From the NCBI RefSeq assembly GCF_000685075.1, contig NZ_BAYD01000002.1:108078-172077 (forward strand): a stretch of 64,000 bases of DNA, read 5' to 3'. The DNA comes from Paraburkholderia oxyphila NBRC 105797 (GTDB lineage Bacteria > Pseudomonadota > Gammaproteobacteria > Burkholderiales > Burkholderiaceae). The translations under genes were made by a program, and so were the position numbers. The notes under the pieces are model-generated. The model saw only the letters and a program-made list of their open reading frames with translations. It made no database searches and was not told where the DNA came from. Position 1 is the first letter of the stretch, and the number at the start of each line of letters is the position of its first letter. Shown piece by piece: positions 1-11,525 of this stretch.

Positions 1-101
1 AGGTCGGCGGCGGCGATACGATCGCGAAGACGCGTATCGAGTCGGTCGAGGCCTTGCTCGCATGGCTCGACACGCTCGTCGCGCCGCTGCGCGGCGCCTG
101 A
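1..101 (+). CDS. otsB: C-terminus of probable trehalose-6-phosphate phosphatase (partial)
   Basis: The reading frame is open from the left edge (first whole codon at base 3) and stops with TGA at 99-101. It gives about 32 residues ending in a helix-like stretch with the words TRIESVEALLAWL. OtsB proteins commonly end in a similar '(R/K)xRLxSVxxLxxWL' tail, and otsB normally sits just upstream of otsA. OtsB would dephosphorylate the trehalose-6-phosphate made by the next gene. Only the tail is visible and no catalytic motif can be checked, so the call rests mainly on position and the tail pattern. Confidence 0.55.
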   Translation, partial: VGGGDTIAKTRIESVEALLAWLDTLVAPLRGA

Positions 102-210
102 ACCTGGCGCGCGCCGGCCGGCCCCCGTGCGGCGGCGCTGCCAGGCGCTGCCCTTGGGTCTCGCCCGCACGGCCGCGTCTAACTTCTTTTCTGCACGGAA
201 CCTGCATCTC

Positions 211-1644
211 ATGAGCCGATTGATCATCGTGTCGAACCGGGTCGCGCCGATCTCCGAAGGCGGCCCGGCCGCGGGCGGTCTCGCGGTCGGCGTCTACGAC
301 GCGCTCAAGGAAACCGGCGGCATGTGGTTCGGCTGGAGCGGCGAGGTGCTCTCGTCCGGCCAGCCGCAGATCCAGCTCGAGGAGCGCGGCCCGGTCACCT
401 TCGCGACCATCGGGCTGCTGCGCCGCGACTACGACCAGTACTACCGCGGCTTCTCGAATGCCACGCTCTGGCCGGCGTTCCACTATCGCGCCGATCTCGT
501 GCAGTACGACCGCAACGAATACGCAGGCTACTGCCGCGTGAATGCGTGGCTCGCGCAGCAGCTCGTGCCGCTTTTGCGCGACGACGACGTCATCTGGGTC
601 CACGACTATCACCTGATTCCGTTCGCCGAGGCGCTGCGTGCGGCGGGCGTGAAGAATCGCATCGGCTTCTTCCTGCACATCCCGTTTCCGGCCTCGCAGG
701 TGCTGCTGGCGGTCCCGCCGCATCGCGAGCTGGTGCAGGCGCTGTGCTCGTTCGACTTGCTCGGCTTCCAGACCAAGCCCGATGTGCGCGCGTTCTGCGA
801 TTACATCGTCAACGAGGCGGGCGGCTCGGTCGAAAAGCGCGCCGACGGGCTCACGCAGATCGAGGCGTTCGGCAAGACCCTGTGCGCGAACGATTACCCG
901 ATCGGCGTCTATCCCGATGAAGTCGCCGAGCTCGCCAGGGCCGGCGAGCGCGACAAGCCGGTGCGCACGCTGAAGGCGACGCTGCACGGCCGCAAGGTGA
1001 TCATGAGCGTGGACCGGCTCGACTACTCGAAGGGCCTCGTCGAGCGTTTTCGCGCCTTCGAGCGGCTGCTCGAGCACACGCCTTCGCAGCGCAACAAGGT
1101 GTCGTTCGTGCAGATCGCGCCGCCCACGCGCGCCGATCTGCACGCTTACCAGGACATCCGTCTGCGGCTCGAGGCCGAGTCGGGCCGCATCAACGGGCGC
1201 TTCGCCGAGCTCGACTGGACGCCGATCTGGTACATCCATCGGCAGTACGAGCGCGCCGTGCTCGCGGCGCTGTTTCGCGCCTCGCATGTGGGCTACGTCA
1301 CGCCGCTGCGCGACGGCATGAACCTCGTCGCGAAGGAGTACGTTTCGGCGCAGGACCCCGAGAATCCGGGCGTGCTGGTGCTCTCGCGCTTCGCGGGCGC
1401 CGCGCAGGAGTTGAGCGGCGCGCTGATCGTGAATCCGCTCGATATCGACGGCATGGCCGACGCGCTCGGCAAGGCGCTCTCGATGCCGCTCGCCGAGCGT
1501 CTCGCGCGCTACAACGACATGATGGTGCAATTGCGCGAGAACAATGTCTCGGTCTGGCGCGACAGTTTCATGCGCGACTTGACGAGCATGGCCGCGCAGG
1601 TTGGCGTGTCGTTGCCGGCGTCCGTCGAGCCGGCGCAGTCGTAG
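211..1644 (+). CDS. otsA: Alpha,alpha-trehalose-phosphate synthase (UDP-forming)
   Basis: This is a GT20 glycosyltransferase of 477 aa that makes trehalose-6-phosphate from UDP-glucose and glucose-6-phosphate in the cytoplasm, for osmotic and desiccation protection. The N-terminus [11 protein letters not shown] with GGLAVGV is the glucose-6-phosphate loop. [36 protein letters not shown] and [12 protein letters not shown] are the classical OtsA/TPS motifs in the right order. The open frame runs back to 127, but the first 28 codons there encode low-quality Arg/Ala sequence and OtsA proteins begin at the [10 protein letters not shown] motif, so ATG 211 is chosen. Length matches the family (about 470 aa). 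The gene is followed by a strong hairpin terminator. Confidence 0.96.
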   Translation: MSRLIIVSNRVAPISEGGPAAGGLAVGVYDALKETGGMWFGWSGEVLSSGQPQIQLEERGPVTFATIGLLRRDYDQYYRGFSNATLWPAFHYRADLVQYDRNEYAGYCRVNAWLAQQLVPLLRDDDVIWVHDYHLIPFAEALRAAGVKNRIGFFLHIPFPASQVLLAVPPHRELVQALCSFDLLGFQTKPDVRAFCDYIVNEAGGSVEKRADGLTQIEAFGKTLCANDYPIGVYPDEVAELARAGERDKPVRTLKATLHGRKVIMSVDRLDYSKGLVERFRAFERLLEHTPSQRNKVSFVQIAPPTRADLHAYQDIRLRLEAESGRINGRFAELDWTPIWYIHRQYERAVLAALFRASHVGYVTPLRDGMNLVAKEYVSAQDPENPGVLVLSRFAGAAQELSGALIVNPLDIDGMADALGKALSMPLAERLARYNDMMVQLRENNVSVWRDSFMRDLTSMAAQVGVSLPASVEPAQS

Positions 1645-1714
1645 CAGGGCAGCGCCAGGCGGGTCCGGCCTCGCTCGTACGCGTATTAAAGCGCCTCGAG
1701 CAGCGCCAAAAACG

Positions 1715-1746
1715 AAAAAGCCGCTTCACGAACGAAGCGGCTTTTT
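1715..1746. terminator. Bidirectional rho-independent terminator
   Basis: AAAAAGCCGCTTC (1715-1727) pairs perfectly with GAAGCGGCTTTTT (1734-1746) around a 6-nt loop, with A and T tracts on both sides. It lies between convergent otsA (+) and the ABC exporter (-) and can end transcription from both. Confidence 0.93.
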
Positions 1747-1773
1747 CTTTTGGTGCGGGCATCGCGCCCGGCG

Positions 1774-3717
<1,944 letters not shown>

Positions 3718-4365
3718 GCGCGAGCCGCATGGCTCGTGCCCGGCGGGACGCGCATCTTATCGCGACTATGTCACAGGGAGGGACCCTTCCCGACATGTTG
3801 TCGCGCCGGAGGTTAAACGGGTTTTCACGACCGTTTTCGAGATACAATTATGGATTGCGTTCAAGCTCGCCGTATGCACACATCACGCGCCGTACCGCAG
3901 GCGCGTCCGCAAGCCTCCCGGGCCGCGAGATCCAGCAAATCAGGGCCAGATAATGAAGCATGGTGCCCCTGGATTTAACGCCGCGCTGCCCGGAAACGAA
4001 CCCCCAATCTAGAACGGGCTTAAAAAACAAGGGGTTGCGGAGTGTTTCTGCTTTGTAACAATGTAAAGAGTTTGAAATCTCGTAGCCGGCTATGGGTGCA
4101 AACCCCGATAATGCCGACTCGAACAGCGTAGGGAATTTGACAGCATGACGTCAACGACCGCGAACCCTGCGCGTTTACCGCCTGAGCCGCCGTTTGTGTC
4201 AACTCAAGACTTCACAACTGCGTCGGTCAGTGTGCCGGGCTTCCGGCGCGGTTAGCGGTATGGAACGCCTGGTGGGGCGCGCGGCAAAGAAGCCGCAGCT
4301 CGCGAGGTCGATTGTCAAAATTGCAGTACTTAGCCCGATTTATTACGAGGAAGGAGTTCACCACT
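3718..4365. other. Long intergenic region upstream of the glycosyltransferase
   Basis: There is no convincing gene in about 650 bp. A -10-like TACAAT lies at 3843-3848 without a good -35, and the stretch 4019-4150 is noticeably AT-richer than its surroundings. A clear Shine-Dalgarno (AGGAAGGAG) sits just before the next gene. The region may hold a distant promoter or a small RNA, but no specific structure stands out. Confidence 0.4.
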
Positions 4366-5430
4366 ATGCGAATCGCTCAAATCGCTCCGTTGCACGAGGC
4401 GGTTCCTCCCAAGCTGTACGGCGGCACGGAACGGGTGGTCTCCTACCTGACCGAAGCGCTGGTCGAGCAGGGCCACGACGTCACGCTCTTCGCCAGCGGC
4501 GATTCGATCACCTCGGCAAAGCTCGAAGCATTCTGGCCGCAGGCGCTGCGCCTCGACCCGACGATTCGCGATGTGATGGCTCCGCACATGCTGCTGCTCG
4601 AAGAAGTGCGCCGCCGCGCGCATGAATTCGACGTGCTGCATTTCCACATCGACTATTACCCGTTCTCGCTGTTCCAGCGCCAGGACGTGCCGTTCGTCAC
4701 CACGATGCACGGCCGTCTCGACCTGCCGGAACTGCAGCCGATCTTCAACGCGTTCAGCGACGTGCCGGTCGTCTCGATCTCGGACAACCAGCGCATCCCG
4801 CTGCAGCAAGCCAACTGGCAGCAGACCGTCTACCACGGCCTGCCCGAAGACGTGCTCAAGCCGATTCCCAACGTCGAACCCGGCTACCTCGCCTTCCTCG
4901 GCCGCGTCTCGCCGGAGAAGGGTCTCGACAAGGCGATCCGCATCGCCGGCCAGGCGGGCATGAAGCTCAAGGTCGCCGCCAAGATCGACAAGGCCGACCG
5001 TGCCTACTACGAAGAAGTCATCAAGCCGCTGATGGCGCTGCCGCACGTCGAGTACATCGGCGAAATCGGCGAAGCCGAAAAGCGCGAGTTCCTCGGCAAT
5101 GCGCATGCGCTGGTGTTCCCGATCGACTGGCCGGAGCCCTTCGGTCTGGTGATGATCGAAGCCATGGCCTGCGGCACGCCGGTCATCGCGTTCAAGCGCG
5201 GCTCGGTGCCGGAAGTCATCGACAATGGCGTGTCGGGCTTCGTCGTCGAAGACGAAATCAGCGCGGTCGCGGCGGTCAAGCGCCTGTCGACGCTGTCGCG
5301 CGAGAAGGTGCGCGGCGCGTTCGAGGCACGCTTTTCGTCGAAGGTGATGGCGCGCAATTACGTCGCCGTGTACGAAGAAATGCTGCGCCAGAAGCGCCGC
5401 ACCGTGCTGCGCGAAGTTAACGCCGGCTAA
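4366..5430 (+). CDS. Glycosyltransferase family 4 protein
   Basis: This 354-aa GT-B glycosyltransferase has an N-terminal Rossmann domain starting MRIAQIAPLHEAVPP, with the acceptor-side loop YGGTERVV. The C-terminal nucleotide-sugar domain carries FLGRVSPEKGLDKAIRIA and the E-x7-E type motif in PEPFGLVMIEAMACGTPVI. Such enzymes transfer a sugar from an NDP-sugar to glycans or small acceptors; donor and acceptor cannot be told here. ATG 4366 is chosen because AGGAAGGAG lies just upstream and the sequence before it is unlike the family. No other polysaccharide genes are adjacent, so it appears to be a single-gene unit with a long leader. Confidence 0.9.
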   Translation: MRIAQIAPLHEAVPPKLYGGTERVVSYLTEALVEQGHDVTLFASGDSITSAKLEAFWPQALRLDPTIRDVMAPHMLLLEEVRRRAHEFDVLHFHIDYYPFSLFQRQDVPFVTTMHGRLDLPELQPIFNAFSDVPVVSISDNQRIPLQQANWQQTVYHGLPEDVLKPIPNVEPGYLAFLGRVSPEKGLDKAIRIAGQAGMKLKVAAKIDKADRAYYEEVIKPLMALPHVEYIGEIGEAEKREFLGNAHALVFPIDWPEPFGLVMIEAMACGTPVIAFKRGSVPEVIDNGVSGFVVEDEISAVAAVKRLSTLSREKVRGAFEARFSSKVMARNYVAVYEEMLRQKRRTVLREVNAG

Positions 5431-5519
5431 GCGGCCAGCGCATCGGCAGGTCAGGCGCCCGGCCTGGCCGCTGCCGCCCGGGACGCGCCGCCGCGCGTTC
5501 CCCGCCGCTCCACTCCCCC

Positions 5520-5548
5520 AACGCCCCAGTGCCTTGCACCGGGGCGTT
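5520..5548 (+). terminator. Hairpin, probable terminator of the glycosyltransferase gene
   Basis: AACGCCCCAGTG (5520-5531) pairs with CACCGGGGCGTT (5537-5548) with one A-C mismatch and a 5-nt loop. The T-run is weak, so termination may be partial. Confidence 0.55.
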
Positions 5549-5741
5549 GTCGCATTTGCGCCGCATTTGGTCTCGGGACAAGGTAAACACTACCGGCGAG
5601 CGTGAGGGGCGGCGGCAATGTCCCTATAATGGCCGTTCCGCGAAATCCGCAATCTATTCACGACCGCAGCGCGCAAAAAAGTGCGCAAGACGACCGCGCA
5701 TGACCACAGCGCAAGACCAACGCCACCTGAGGAGAAGTGCC

Positions 5742-6689
5742 TTGGCGAGAGCTCGACCGACGCGCGCCGCCACCGTTCCCGGTGCCGGGAAGATGTTCGC
5801 GCTGCGCGCAATCGGTCTCGTGATCCTTGCGCGCTGGCTCCACTCGATGGGGGAGATGAATTTCCTCCCGGCGCTGCGGGGCATGGCTTCGTCGCCGGTT
5901 GCGTGCCTGAATCTGGTGTTCCTGTTTCTGCTGATCGTGCTGCCCGGTGCGAAGGCGCGCGTCGAGCGGCCGTTCCATCCGCTGCCTCAATGGCTGCGCC
6001 AGGCGTTGCGCATTTTCGGCGTGCTCGGCTGTCTCTTCGCGCTCTGGTCGATCGGCCTGTTCGTCTGGGACGCTGGCTGGCGCAGCGCGGTGCAGGCGAT
6101 CGAATCCACCAACGGCTGGCTCGTCGTGGCGCCCGCGCTCTATGCGTCCGTGGTCTGGATCTGCCGTCCGCGTGCGTTGTGGCGCACCAACGTGGCGGCG
6201 CGGCGTTTCGCGATCGGACGCTATGCGGTGTCGATCGACGCCGCGACGCGCACGACCATCGTCTGGCTCGAAAGCCGCAAGGTCGGGCAGTACGATGCGC
6301 GCGAACTGTCGGTGCGCTGGCCGGCGGGTATTGAGCCAGCCGCCGCGATGCCGCGGTCCGCGCCGGCGGATGCACGGGCCGATGCGCCAGCGGCTGGCGC
6401 GACGGCCGCCGAACCCGGCGCGGTTGGGCAGACCGCGAGCCCGGCACCGGCGGCATCGACGATATCGGCCACAGCGATCGAGCCGGCTGCGAGCGACGCG
6501 CCTGCCGCCCCGGCGCTGCCGCGCCATGCGGCGGCGGGCACTGCCGGGCGCTATCCGAGGATCGAATTGCTGTGGGACTCGCCGGCAGCGGCGGGACACA
6601 ATCGTCAGATCGTCATGCGCGTGCGGCTCGTCACCGAAGGCGACCGTGTCGCTGCGCGCGCACTCGACGCCGCACTGAAACAGGTCTAG
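5742..6689 (+). CDS. Hypothetical integral membrane protein
   Basis: This protein of about 315 aa is not recognised. It has hydrophobic segments at roughly residues 15-35, 45-65, 85-110 and 120-140. A cytoplasmic-looking part follows with an Ala/Pro-rich linker (from about residue 200) and a short C-terminal domain containing RYPRIELLWDSP. TTG 5742 is chosen as start because GAGGAGA lies 6-7 nt upstream; ATG 5700 is in frame but has no ribosome binding site. A -10-like TATAAT at 5625-5630 may belong to its promoter. The low-complexity linker suggests two separate modules. No function is proposed. Confidence 0.7.
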   Translation: MARARPTRAATVPGAGKMFALRAIGLVILARWLHSMGEMNFLPALRGMASSPVACLNLVFLFLLIVLPGAKARVERPFHPLPQWLRQALRIFGVLGCLFALWSIGLFVWDAGWRSAVQAIESTNGWLVVAPALYASVVWICRPRALWRTNVAARRFAIGRYAVSIDAATRTTIVWLESRKVGQYDARELSVRWPAGIEPAAAMPRSAPADARADAPAAGATAAEPGAVGQTASPAPAASTISATAIEPAASDAPAAPALPRHAAAGTAGRYPRIELLWDSPAAAGHNRQIVMRVRLVTEGDRVAARALDAALKQV

Positions 6690-6796
6690 CGCGCCGCGCT
6701 GGCCGAGCCGTCTGGCAGCACCGCATAAGGCCGTTCCTGCGCGGAGTGTGCTTCGCGCAAGCTTGTCGATCCCGTCGTCGTTTCGAAGGAGTCGCG

Positions 6797-7261
6797 ATGC
6801 TCATACGCTGGTTGCTTGCCGCCATTCACCTGCTCGCCTTCGGCTTCGCGCTCGCCTCGATTCTGCGGCGCACGCGCGGACTGCGCCGCTGCACGTCCAC
6901 CGAGGCGTTGCCCGCGATCTTCGGCGCGGACAACGGCTGGGGCGGCTCGGCGCTCGTGCTGATCGTGACGGGGGCGATGCGCGCGTTCGACGGGTTCGAG
7001 AAGGGCGCCGACTATTACCTGCATGAGCCGCTCTTTCACGTGAAGATGGGCGTGCTCGTGCTGATCCTGCTGCTCGAGATCGCGCCAATGAGGGCGCTGT
7101 TGCGCTGGCGGCTAGCCGTGCGCCGGGGCGATGTGCCCGATCTCACCGGCGCGCCGAAGTATGCGCGGATCGGCGCGTGGCAGACGGGGCTGCTCGTCGT
7201 GATGGTGTTCGCCGCGACGGGCATGGCGCGCGGAATCGGCCTCGCTACAGGGGGCGACTAG
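6797..7261 (+). CDS. DUF2214-family membrane protein
   Basis: This 154-aa protein has four hydrophobic helices (about residues 4-22, 47-65, 82-100 and 128-150). Conserved polar residues lie between them, including a stretch with DNGWGGSALVL and the HEPLFHVKMG segment. The pattern fits the uncharacterised DUF2214 family, which resembles the CopD/cytochrome b561-like four-helix proteins; the His residues in helix loops could bind metal or haem, but this is inference. ATG 6797 follows GAAGGA at good spacing. It lies 107 bp after the previous membrane protein and may be co-transcribed with it. Confidence 0.75.
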   Translation: MLIRWLLAAIHLLAFGFALASILRRTRGLRRCTSTEALPAIFGADNGWGGSALVLIVTGAMRAFDGFEKGADYYLHEPLFHVKMGVLVLILLLEIAPMRALLRWRLAVRRGDVPDLTGAPKYARIGAWQTGLLVVMVFAATGMARGIGLATGGD

Positions 7262-7530
7262 CGGGGCGCGCGGCAAGCACGCTTCGAGTCAGGCGCTCAA
7301 GGCGCGCTATCCCATTGTTCTGACGAATCGTTGCGCCGCGCGGGAGTGCTGGCGCACATAGCAGTCGCATCGGCGCTCGGCCCGCGGCGCGGGTGGCATT
7401 AAGATCGACTCGCGCCGGGCAACGGCAGGGAACAGAAAGCCGGTGAGGCAGGCGAACACCTTGCGTGCGGGCGTCGCAAGACGGCTCGCCGCTCGTCTCG
7501 AACATGTTGCGCTGCGAGGGGAGACGCATC

Positions 7531-10467
7531 ATGGGCTGGCAGGGATCGCGTGCGCGGATGGCCGCGCGCTGTCTCGCGGCGGTGGCACTCGTGTTGTTGT
7601 GCGCGGGGTGTCAGGCGCCGGACGGGGACACGGACGTCCATGCGGGAAAGGGCCATCACAAGGGCATGCACGGTGGCCGTCACGAGGAGGAGGAGGCGCT
7701 CTCGCAGGCGCAAGTGCAGGCTCAGACTTCGGCCGAAGGGCAGGCTCAGACTGCGGCACAAGGGCAGGTCACTGCATCGTCGCCGCCCCAGGCGCCGCTC
7801 CCACTCGACGAACGTACGCTCAAGGCCCAGCTCGCCGAGATGCCGGACGGCCGCGCGCGCCTCGCGCTGCTCGACCGTCTCGCCCGCGAGGACGCGCGCG
7901 ACGGGCACATCAACGACTACTTTCGCGTTCTCGATCTGATCGCGAGCGACAGCGGCATTGCGCCGGGCCGCCGCTCGCTCGCGGCTTCGGAGCTCGCCAC
8001 GGCGTTTGCATACGAGAAAGACTTCGCGCGCAGTCAGCGAGCGCTCGACGACGCGAAGTCTTTCGCGGCCGAGACGAAAGACGCCGATCTCGATGCCTTG
8101 CCCGCCAATCCGGCTTACGCGGTGCTGCGCGCCGAAGCGGTGCTCGCATGGCGTTACCGGGGGCAATTCGATGCAGCGCTGCGCCTGAACCGCGAAGCGA
8201 CCGATCTCGCCTGGCGCGACCTCGGCAATGCGTCGCTCAGCCCCGCGCGGCGTCATGCGGCCGCCAACGAGCTGATCGGCGACCTGCCAACGCAAACCAG
8301 TCTGCTGATCCGCTGCAATCGTGCGACGGAGGCGCTCAGCTACGTCGAGGAACTCCGCTGGGATCTCGACAATGGCCCGCAACTCCATCCCACGACGGCC
8401 CAGCGTGCCCAGGTGGCGCGCGCGCGGGCGCTGGCGCTGACCTCGTTCGATGACTACGACGGGGCGCTTGCATCGATCGACGAGGCCATCGACGGTTTTC
8501 GCAAGGCCGGCATGTCGCCCGCCGCCACGCCGTACGCCGAGTCGCTGCACCTGCGCTTGCTGATCGCGCTCGCGATGGGCCGCATCGGCGACTATCGGAC
8601 CGACCTGGTGGGCTGGCAGGCGGCGCTCGCGTCGAACCCGACGCTGGGATCCGACGCGAACGAGGGCGCCTCGCTCGCGTTTGCGGCTAACGGCGATTGG
8701 CGCGATGCGCAACGGCGCATTGACGAGAACGATCACCCTGAACACAAGCATCGGCACAAGCACAAAATGTACTTCCGCAGGGACGCCGATCATCCAGGCG
8801 CCAAGTTCGATGCGGCGCTGACGATGCTCTATCGCCTCGAAGACCCGCAGGGCGATCTGAGCGAGGCGGATATCGCGAGCTACGTCGAGCCCTCGCTCGG
8901 CAGCGACGACGAGTGGGACGACGAAGGCACGCGCGGCGGCATCATCGACGACGGCGTGCTCGCGCTCTCGATGGCCCGCCTCATGAAGGATGGCGCGACT
9001 GGGCAGGCGCTGGCGTTTCGCATCGCCGAGCTGTTCCATATGAACGCCACGCAGGGCGCCATGAACGACGGCGCGACGCGGCTGGCCGCGCAAACGCCGG
9101 CCTTGCGCGCACTGATCGAGCAGGAGGCGGCGCTGCGCTACCAGCTCGAGACGAGTGCATCGTCGTCCTCGGGGGCGGAGGACAAGCTGCGCGCGCTGCG
9201 GCGCGAGATTGCATCGCAGTTTCCGCGCTACCGGGAACTGGTTGCGCCCGCGATTCCAACGCCTGAAGCGGTCGGCGCCGTCCTGCACCCGGGGGAAGTC
9301 TACGTGGATCTCTACGCGGGCCGCGAAGCGAGCTATGCGTTCGTGGTGCGCCCGGACCGCACCCTGCATGCCGTCGTGTTGCCGGTGACACGCGCAGTGC
9401 TCGCCAAACAGGTGACGGCGCTGCGCGCCGGCTTCGACGCAGGCATGCCGCCCACGCAGCCGGGAGACCTTGCAGGCTTCGATCTGAACGCCGCGGCCGG
9501 GCTCTATCGTGCGCTCATCGCACCGATCGAGGCGGACCTGCAGGGCGCGAAGACCGTCTATCTCTCGACGAGCGGGATCTTGTCAAGCATTCCTTATGAA
9601 GTGCTGCTGCGACGTCCGGCGTCGAGCCTGGCCGACGCCGACTGGTGGCTCGACAGCACGACGCCGGTGCGCATGCCGAGTGCGTCGGCGCTCGTGAGTG
9701 CGCGCGGCGAACGTGTGGCGCACGCGAGCGAGCCACTGGTTGCGTTTGCGGACCCGAGCTTCGACGGCAGCGCGCAGGCGCCGCAAGAGGGTGCAGCGCC
9801 GGCCACCGTGGAAGTGGGTGCACGGGCATTTCCCATGGATGCGCGCACGCTCTCGTTCGACTACCGGCGCGTGACGCCGCTGCCCGAGACGCTCGATGAG
9901 GCGAACGCCATCGCGGTGGCGCTGGGCGCTTCGCCGCAGCAGAGCGTGATTTCGGGGCTGGCGGCATCGCGCAGCCACGTGCTCGGGGAGAACCTCTCGA
10001 ACGATCGGGTGGTGCTGTTCGCGACGCACGGCGTGATTCCGGGCGAGGTGCCGGGGCTGCGCAAGGCGGGGCTCGCGCTGGCCTACGAAGGGCGGGGTCT
10101 GCCCGACTCGATCCTCACCGCCGACGATATCGTGACGCTGCGCCTGAACGCGGATTGGGTCGTGCTTTCGGCATGCAATACGGGGCTTGCCACTGGCGAT
10201 GCGGGCGATTCGGTGTCAGCGCTCGCTCGAGCGTTTTTTGCGGCCGGGGCGCGGAGCTTGCTCGTGACGCAGTGGGCGGTCGAGTCGAAGTCGGCCGCGC
10301 TCGTCACGAGTGGGCTGTTCGACGCTTATGCGGCGAATCCGGCGCTTTCGAAGGCCGATGCGCTTGCCCAGACCGAACGCGCAATGGCAGCCGGGAAGGA
10401 GGGTGAATTGTATCGGCATCCTTATTATTGGGCTGCGTATTTTCTTGCGGGAGATGCGCAGCGATAG
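7531..10467 (+). CDS. TPR-CHAT domain lipoprotein (caspase-like peptidase fold)
   Basis: This 978-aa protein begins with a lipoprotein-like signal (ARCLAAVALVLLCAGC), so it probably ends up anchored in a membrane. A His-rich stretch (HHKGMHGGRH) and a Gln-rich linker follow, then a long alpha-helical repeat region (about 70-600) typical of TPR-like arrays. The C-terminal CHAT domain (about 660-978) carries the caspase-type dyad: His833 in ATHG and Cys882 in SACNTG. CHAT proteins are clan CD peptidases, often regulated through their TPR part. A second His-rich patch (EHKHRHKHK) lies mid-protein. ATG 7531 has GAGGGGAG upstream. Partners and target are unknown, and it stands alone, followed by a strong terminator. 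Confidence 0.88.
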   Translation: MGWQGSRARMAARCLAAVALVLLCAGCQAPDGDTDVHAGKGHHKGMHGGRHEEEEALSQAQVQAQTSAEGQAQTAAQGQVTASSPPQAPLPLDERTLKAQLAEMPDGRARLALLDRLAREDARDGHINDYFRVLDLIASDSGIAPGRRSLAASELATAFAYEKDFARSQRALDDAKSFAAETKDADLDALPANPAYAVLRAEAVLAWRYRGQFDAALRLNREATDLAWRDLGNASLSPARRHAAANELIGDLPTQTSLLIRCNRATEALSYVEELRWDLDNGPQLHPTTAQRAQVARARALALTSFDDYDGALASIDEAIDGFRKAGMSPAATPYAESLHLRLLIALAMGRIGDYRTDLVGWQAALASNPTLGSDANEGASLAFAANGDWRDAQRRIDENDHPEHKHRHKHKMYFRRDADHPGAKFDAALTMLYRLEDPQGDLSEADIASYVEPSLGSDDEWDDEGTRGGIIDDGVLALSMARLMKDGATGQALAFRIAELFHMNATQGAMNDGATRLAAQTPALRALIEQEAALRYQLETSASSSSGAEDKLRALRREIASQFPRYRELVAPAIPTPEAVGAVLHPGEVYVDLYAGREASYAFVVRPDRTLHAVVLPVTRAVLAKQVTALRAGFDAGMPPTQPGDLAGFDLNAAAGLYRALIAPIEADLQGAKTVYLSTSGILSSIPYEVLLRRPASSLADADWWLDSTTPVRMPSASALVSARGERVAHASEPLVAFADPSFDGSAQAPQEGAAPATVEVGARAFPMDARTLSFDYRRVTPLPETLDEANAIAVALGASPQQSVISGLAASRSHVLGENLSNDRVVLFATHGVIPGEVPGLRKAGLALAYEGRGLPDSILTADDIVTLRLNADWVVLSACNTGLATGDAGDSVSALARAFFAAGARSLLVTQWAVESKSAALVTSGLFDAYAANPALSKADALAQTERAMAAGKEGELYRHPYYWAAYFLAGDAQR

Positions 10468-10511
10468 GCGGACGCCCCTTGTCGGGGCGCATCGCGCTGC
10501 GCCGGAAATGA

Positions 10512-10545
10512 AAAAAGCCCCGTTGCGTACGCAACGGGGCTTTTT
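10512..10545. terminator. Bidirectional rho-independent terminator
   Basis: A perfect palindrome: AAAAAGCCCCGTTGCGT pairs with ACGCAACGGGGCTTTTT. It separates the CHAT gene (+) from the tRNA-Val gene (-) and can serve both. Confidence 0.93.
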
Positions 10546-10581
10546 ATCTTCGGTGCTTGTCTTTACCAACACCAGAAATTC

Positions 10582-10656
10582 TGGTGGGTAGTACTGGGAT
10601 CGAACCAGTGACCCCTGCCGTGTGAAGGCAGTGCTCTACCGCTGAGCTAACCACCC
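10582..10656 (-). tRNA. tRNA-Val (anticodon CAC)
   Basis: Read on the minus strand this 75-nt sequence folds as a full cloverleaf. The acceptor stem is GGGTGGT/ACTACCC (one G-T pair), the D-arm GCTC/GAGC, and the anticodon stem CTGCC/GGCAG with loop TTCACAC (anticodon CAC, reading GTG). The T-arm is ACTGG-TTCGATC-CCAGT, with encoded CCA after discriminator A. Confidence 0.95.
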
Positions 10657-10705
10657 GAAGAGATTCAAATTATGCCGGGCGTTCCCGATCTTGTAAAGAC
10701 CTTTT

Positions 10706-11452
10706 TTAAGTATTTTGCGCAGTAGCCGTATTCTCCTCGACGGGAGCCGGTTGCGTGCGCCACACCGAGGTGCCTTTCATTGCCTTGTCGAGGCCATCGA
10801 GCAGTGCTTCATGTGCAGCGAGCTCTTCCTCGCTCGCGGCGATCACCGGCAGCGCGAGCGTGTCGAACTTCACGCGCGGCGCCGCCACGCTGCCGCTAGC
10901 CTCGGTCGCGCTCGTCATGTCGATGACGAGGCTTTCCTGGCCGCGCGTCATTGCCAGATAAACTTCGGCGAGCAATTCCGAGTCGAGCAGTGCGCCGTGC
11001 AGCGTGCGGTGGGCGTTGCTGATACCGAAGCGGTCACACAGCGCATCAAGAGAATTGCGCTTGCCGGGGAAGATCTGCTTGGCCTGCACCAGCGTGTCGA
11101 TCACCTCGCCGCAGTGCTCCTTGAACGACGGCTTGCCGAGCAGCGCGAGCTCGGCGTCGAGAAAGCCGATATCGAACGGTGCGTTGTGGATGATGATGTC
11201 GGCCTCGCGCACGAAGTCGAGGATCTCGTCCGCGACCTCGGCGAACTTCGGTTTGTCCGAGAGGAACTCGGTGGTCAGGCCGTGCACGGCCAGTGCGCCC
11301 GGATCGCTGTCGCGTTCGGGGTTGACGTAGAAGTGCAGGTTCTTGCCCGTCAGCCGGCGATTGACCAGCTCGACGCAGCCGATTTCGATGATGCGGTCAC
11401 CCGTGCGGGGGTTCAGGCCGGTGGTTTCGGTATCGAGAATGATCTGGCGCAT
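10706..11452 (-). CDS. dnaQ: DNA polymerase III epsilon subunit (3'-5' proofreading exonuclease)
   Basis: This 248-aa DEDDh exonuclease proofreads for the replicative polymerase. ExoI LDTETTG lies near the N-terminus, ExoII is in HNAPFDIGFLDAEL, and ExoIII is the HGALLDSELLAEVYL stretch with the catalytic His and Asp. The C-terminal ~60 residues, which in E. coli contact the alpha subunit, are rich in Glu/Ala. ATG 11452 (MRQIILDTETTG) matches the usual start; the frame continues upstream only into non-conserved sequence. It follows rnhA by 73 bp on the same strand, in the order known from many proteobacteria (methyltransferase-rnhA-dnaQ, with gloB divergent). Confidence 0.97.
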   Translation of the reverse strand: MRQIILDTETTGLNPRTGDRIIEIGCVELVNRRLTGKNLHFYVNPERDSDPGALAVHGLTTEFLSDKPKFAEVADEILDFVREADIIIHNAPFDIGFLDAELALLGKPSFKEHCGEVIDTLVQAKQIFPGKRNSLDALCDRFGISNAHRTLHGALLDSELLAEVYLAMTRGQESLVIDMTSATEASGSVAAPRVKFDTLALPVIAASEEELAAHEALLDGLDKAMKGTSVWRTQPAPVEENTATAQNT

Positions 11453-11525
11453 GTCGTTTGCAGCGTGATGGTGTGGAGGCGGGGGCAGCGCGTTCGACGG
11501 AACACGCTGCACGCGCAGCTCAAAT

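Noticed and set aside
7399..9369. Long minus-strand frame opposite the CHAT gene
   Set aside because: Antisense to a protein with a signal peptide and a catalytic dyad; the shadow frame has no motif.
7531..10467. CRISPR-linked TPR-CHAT (Craspase) system
   Set aside because: No CRISPR repeats or Cas7-11-like gene are near, and the protein has a lipoprotein signal.
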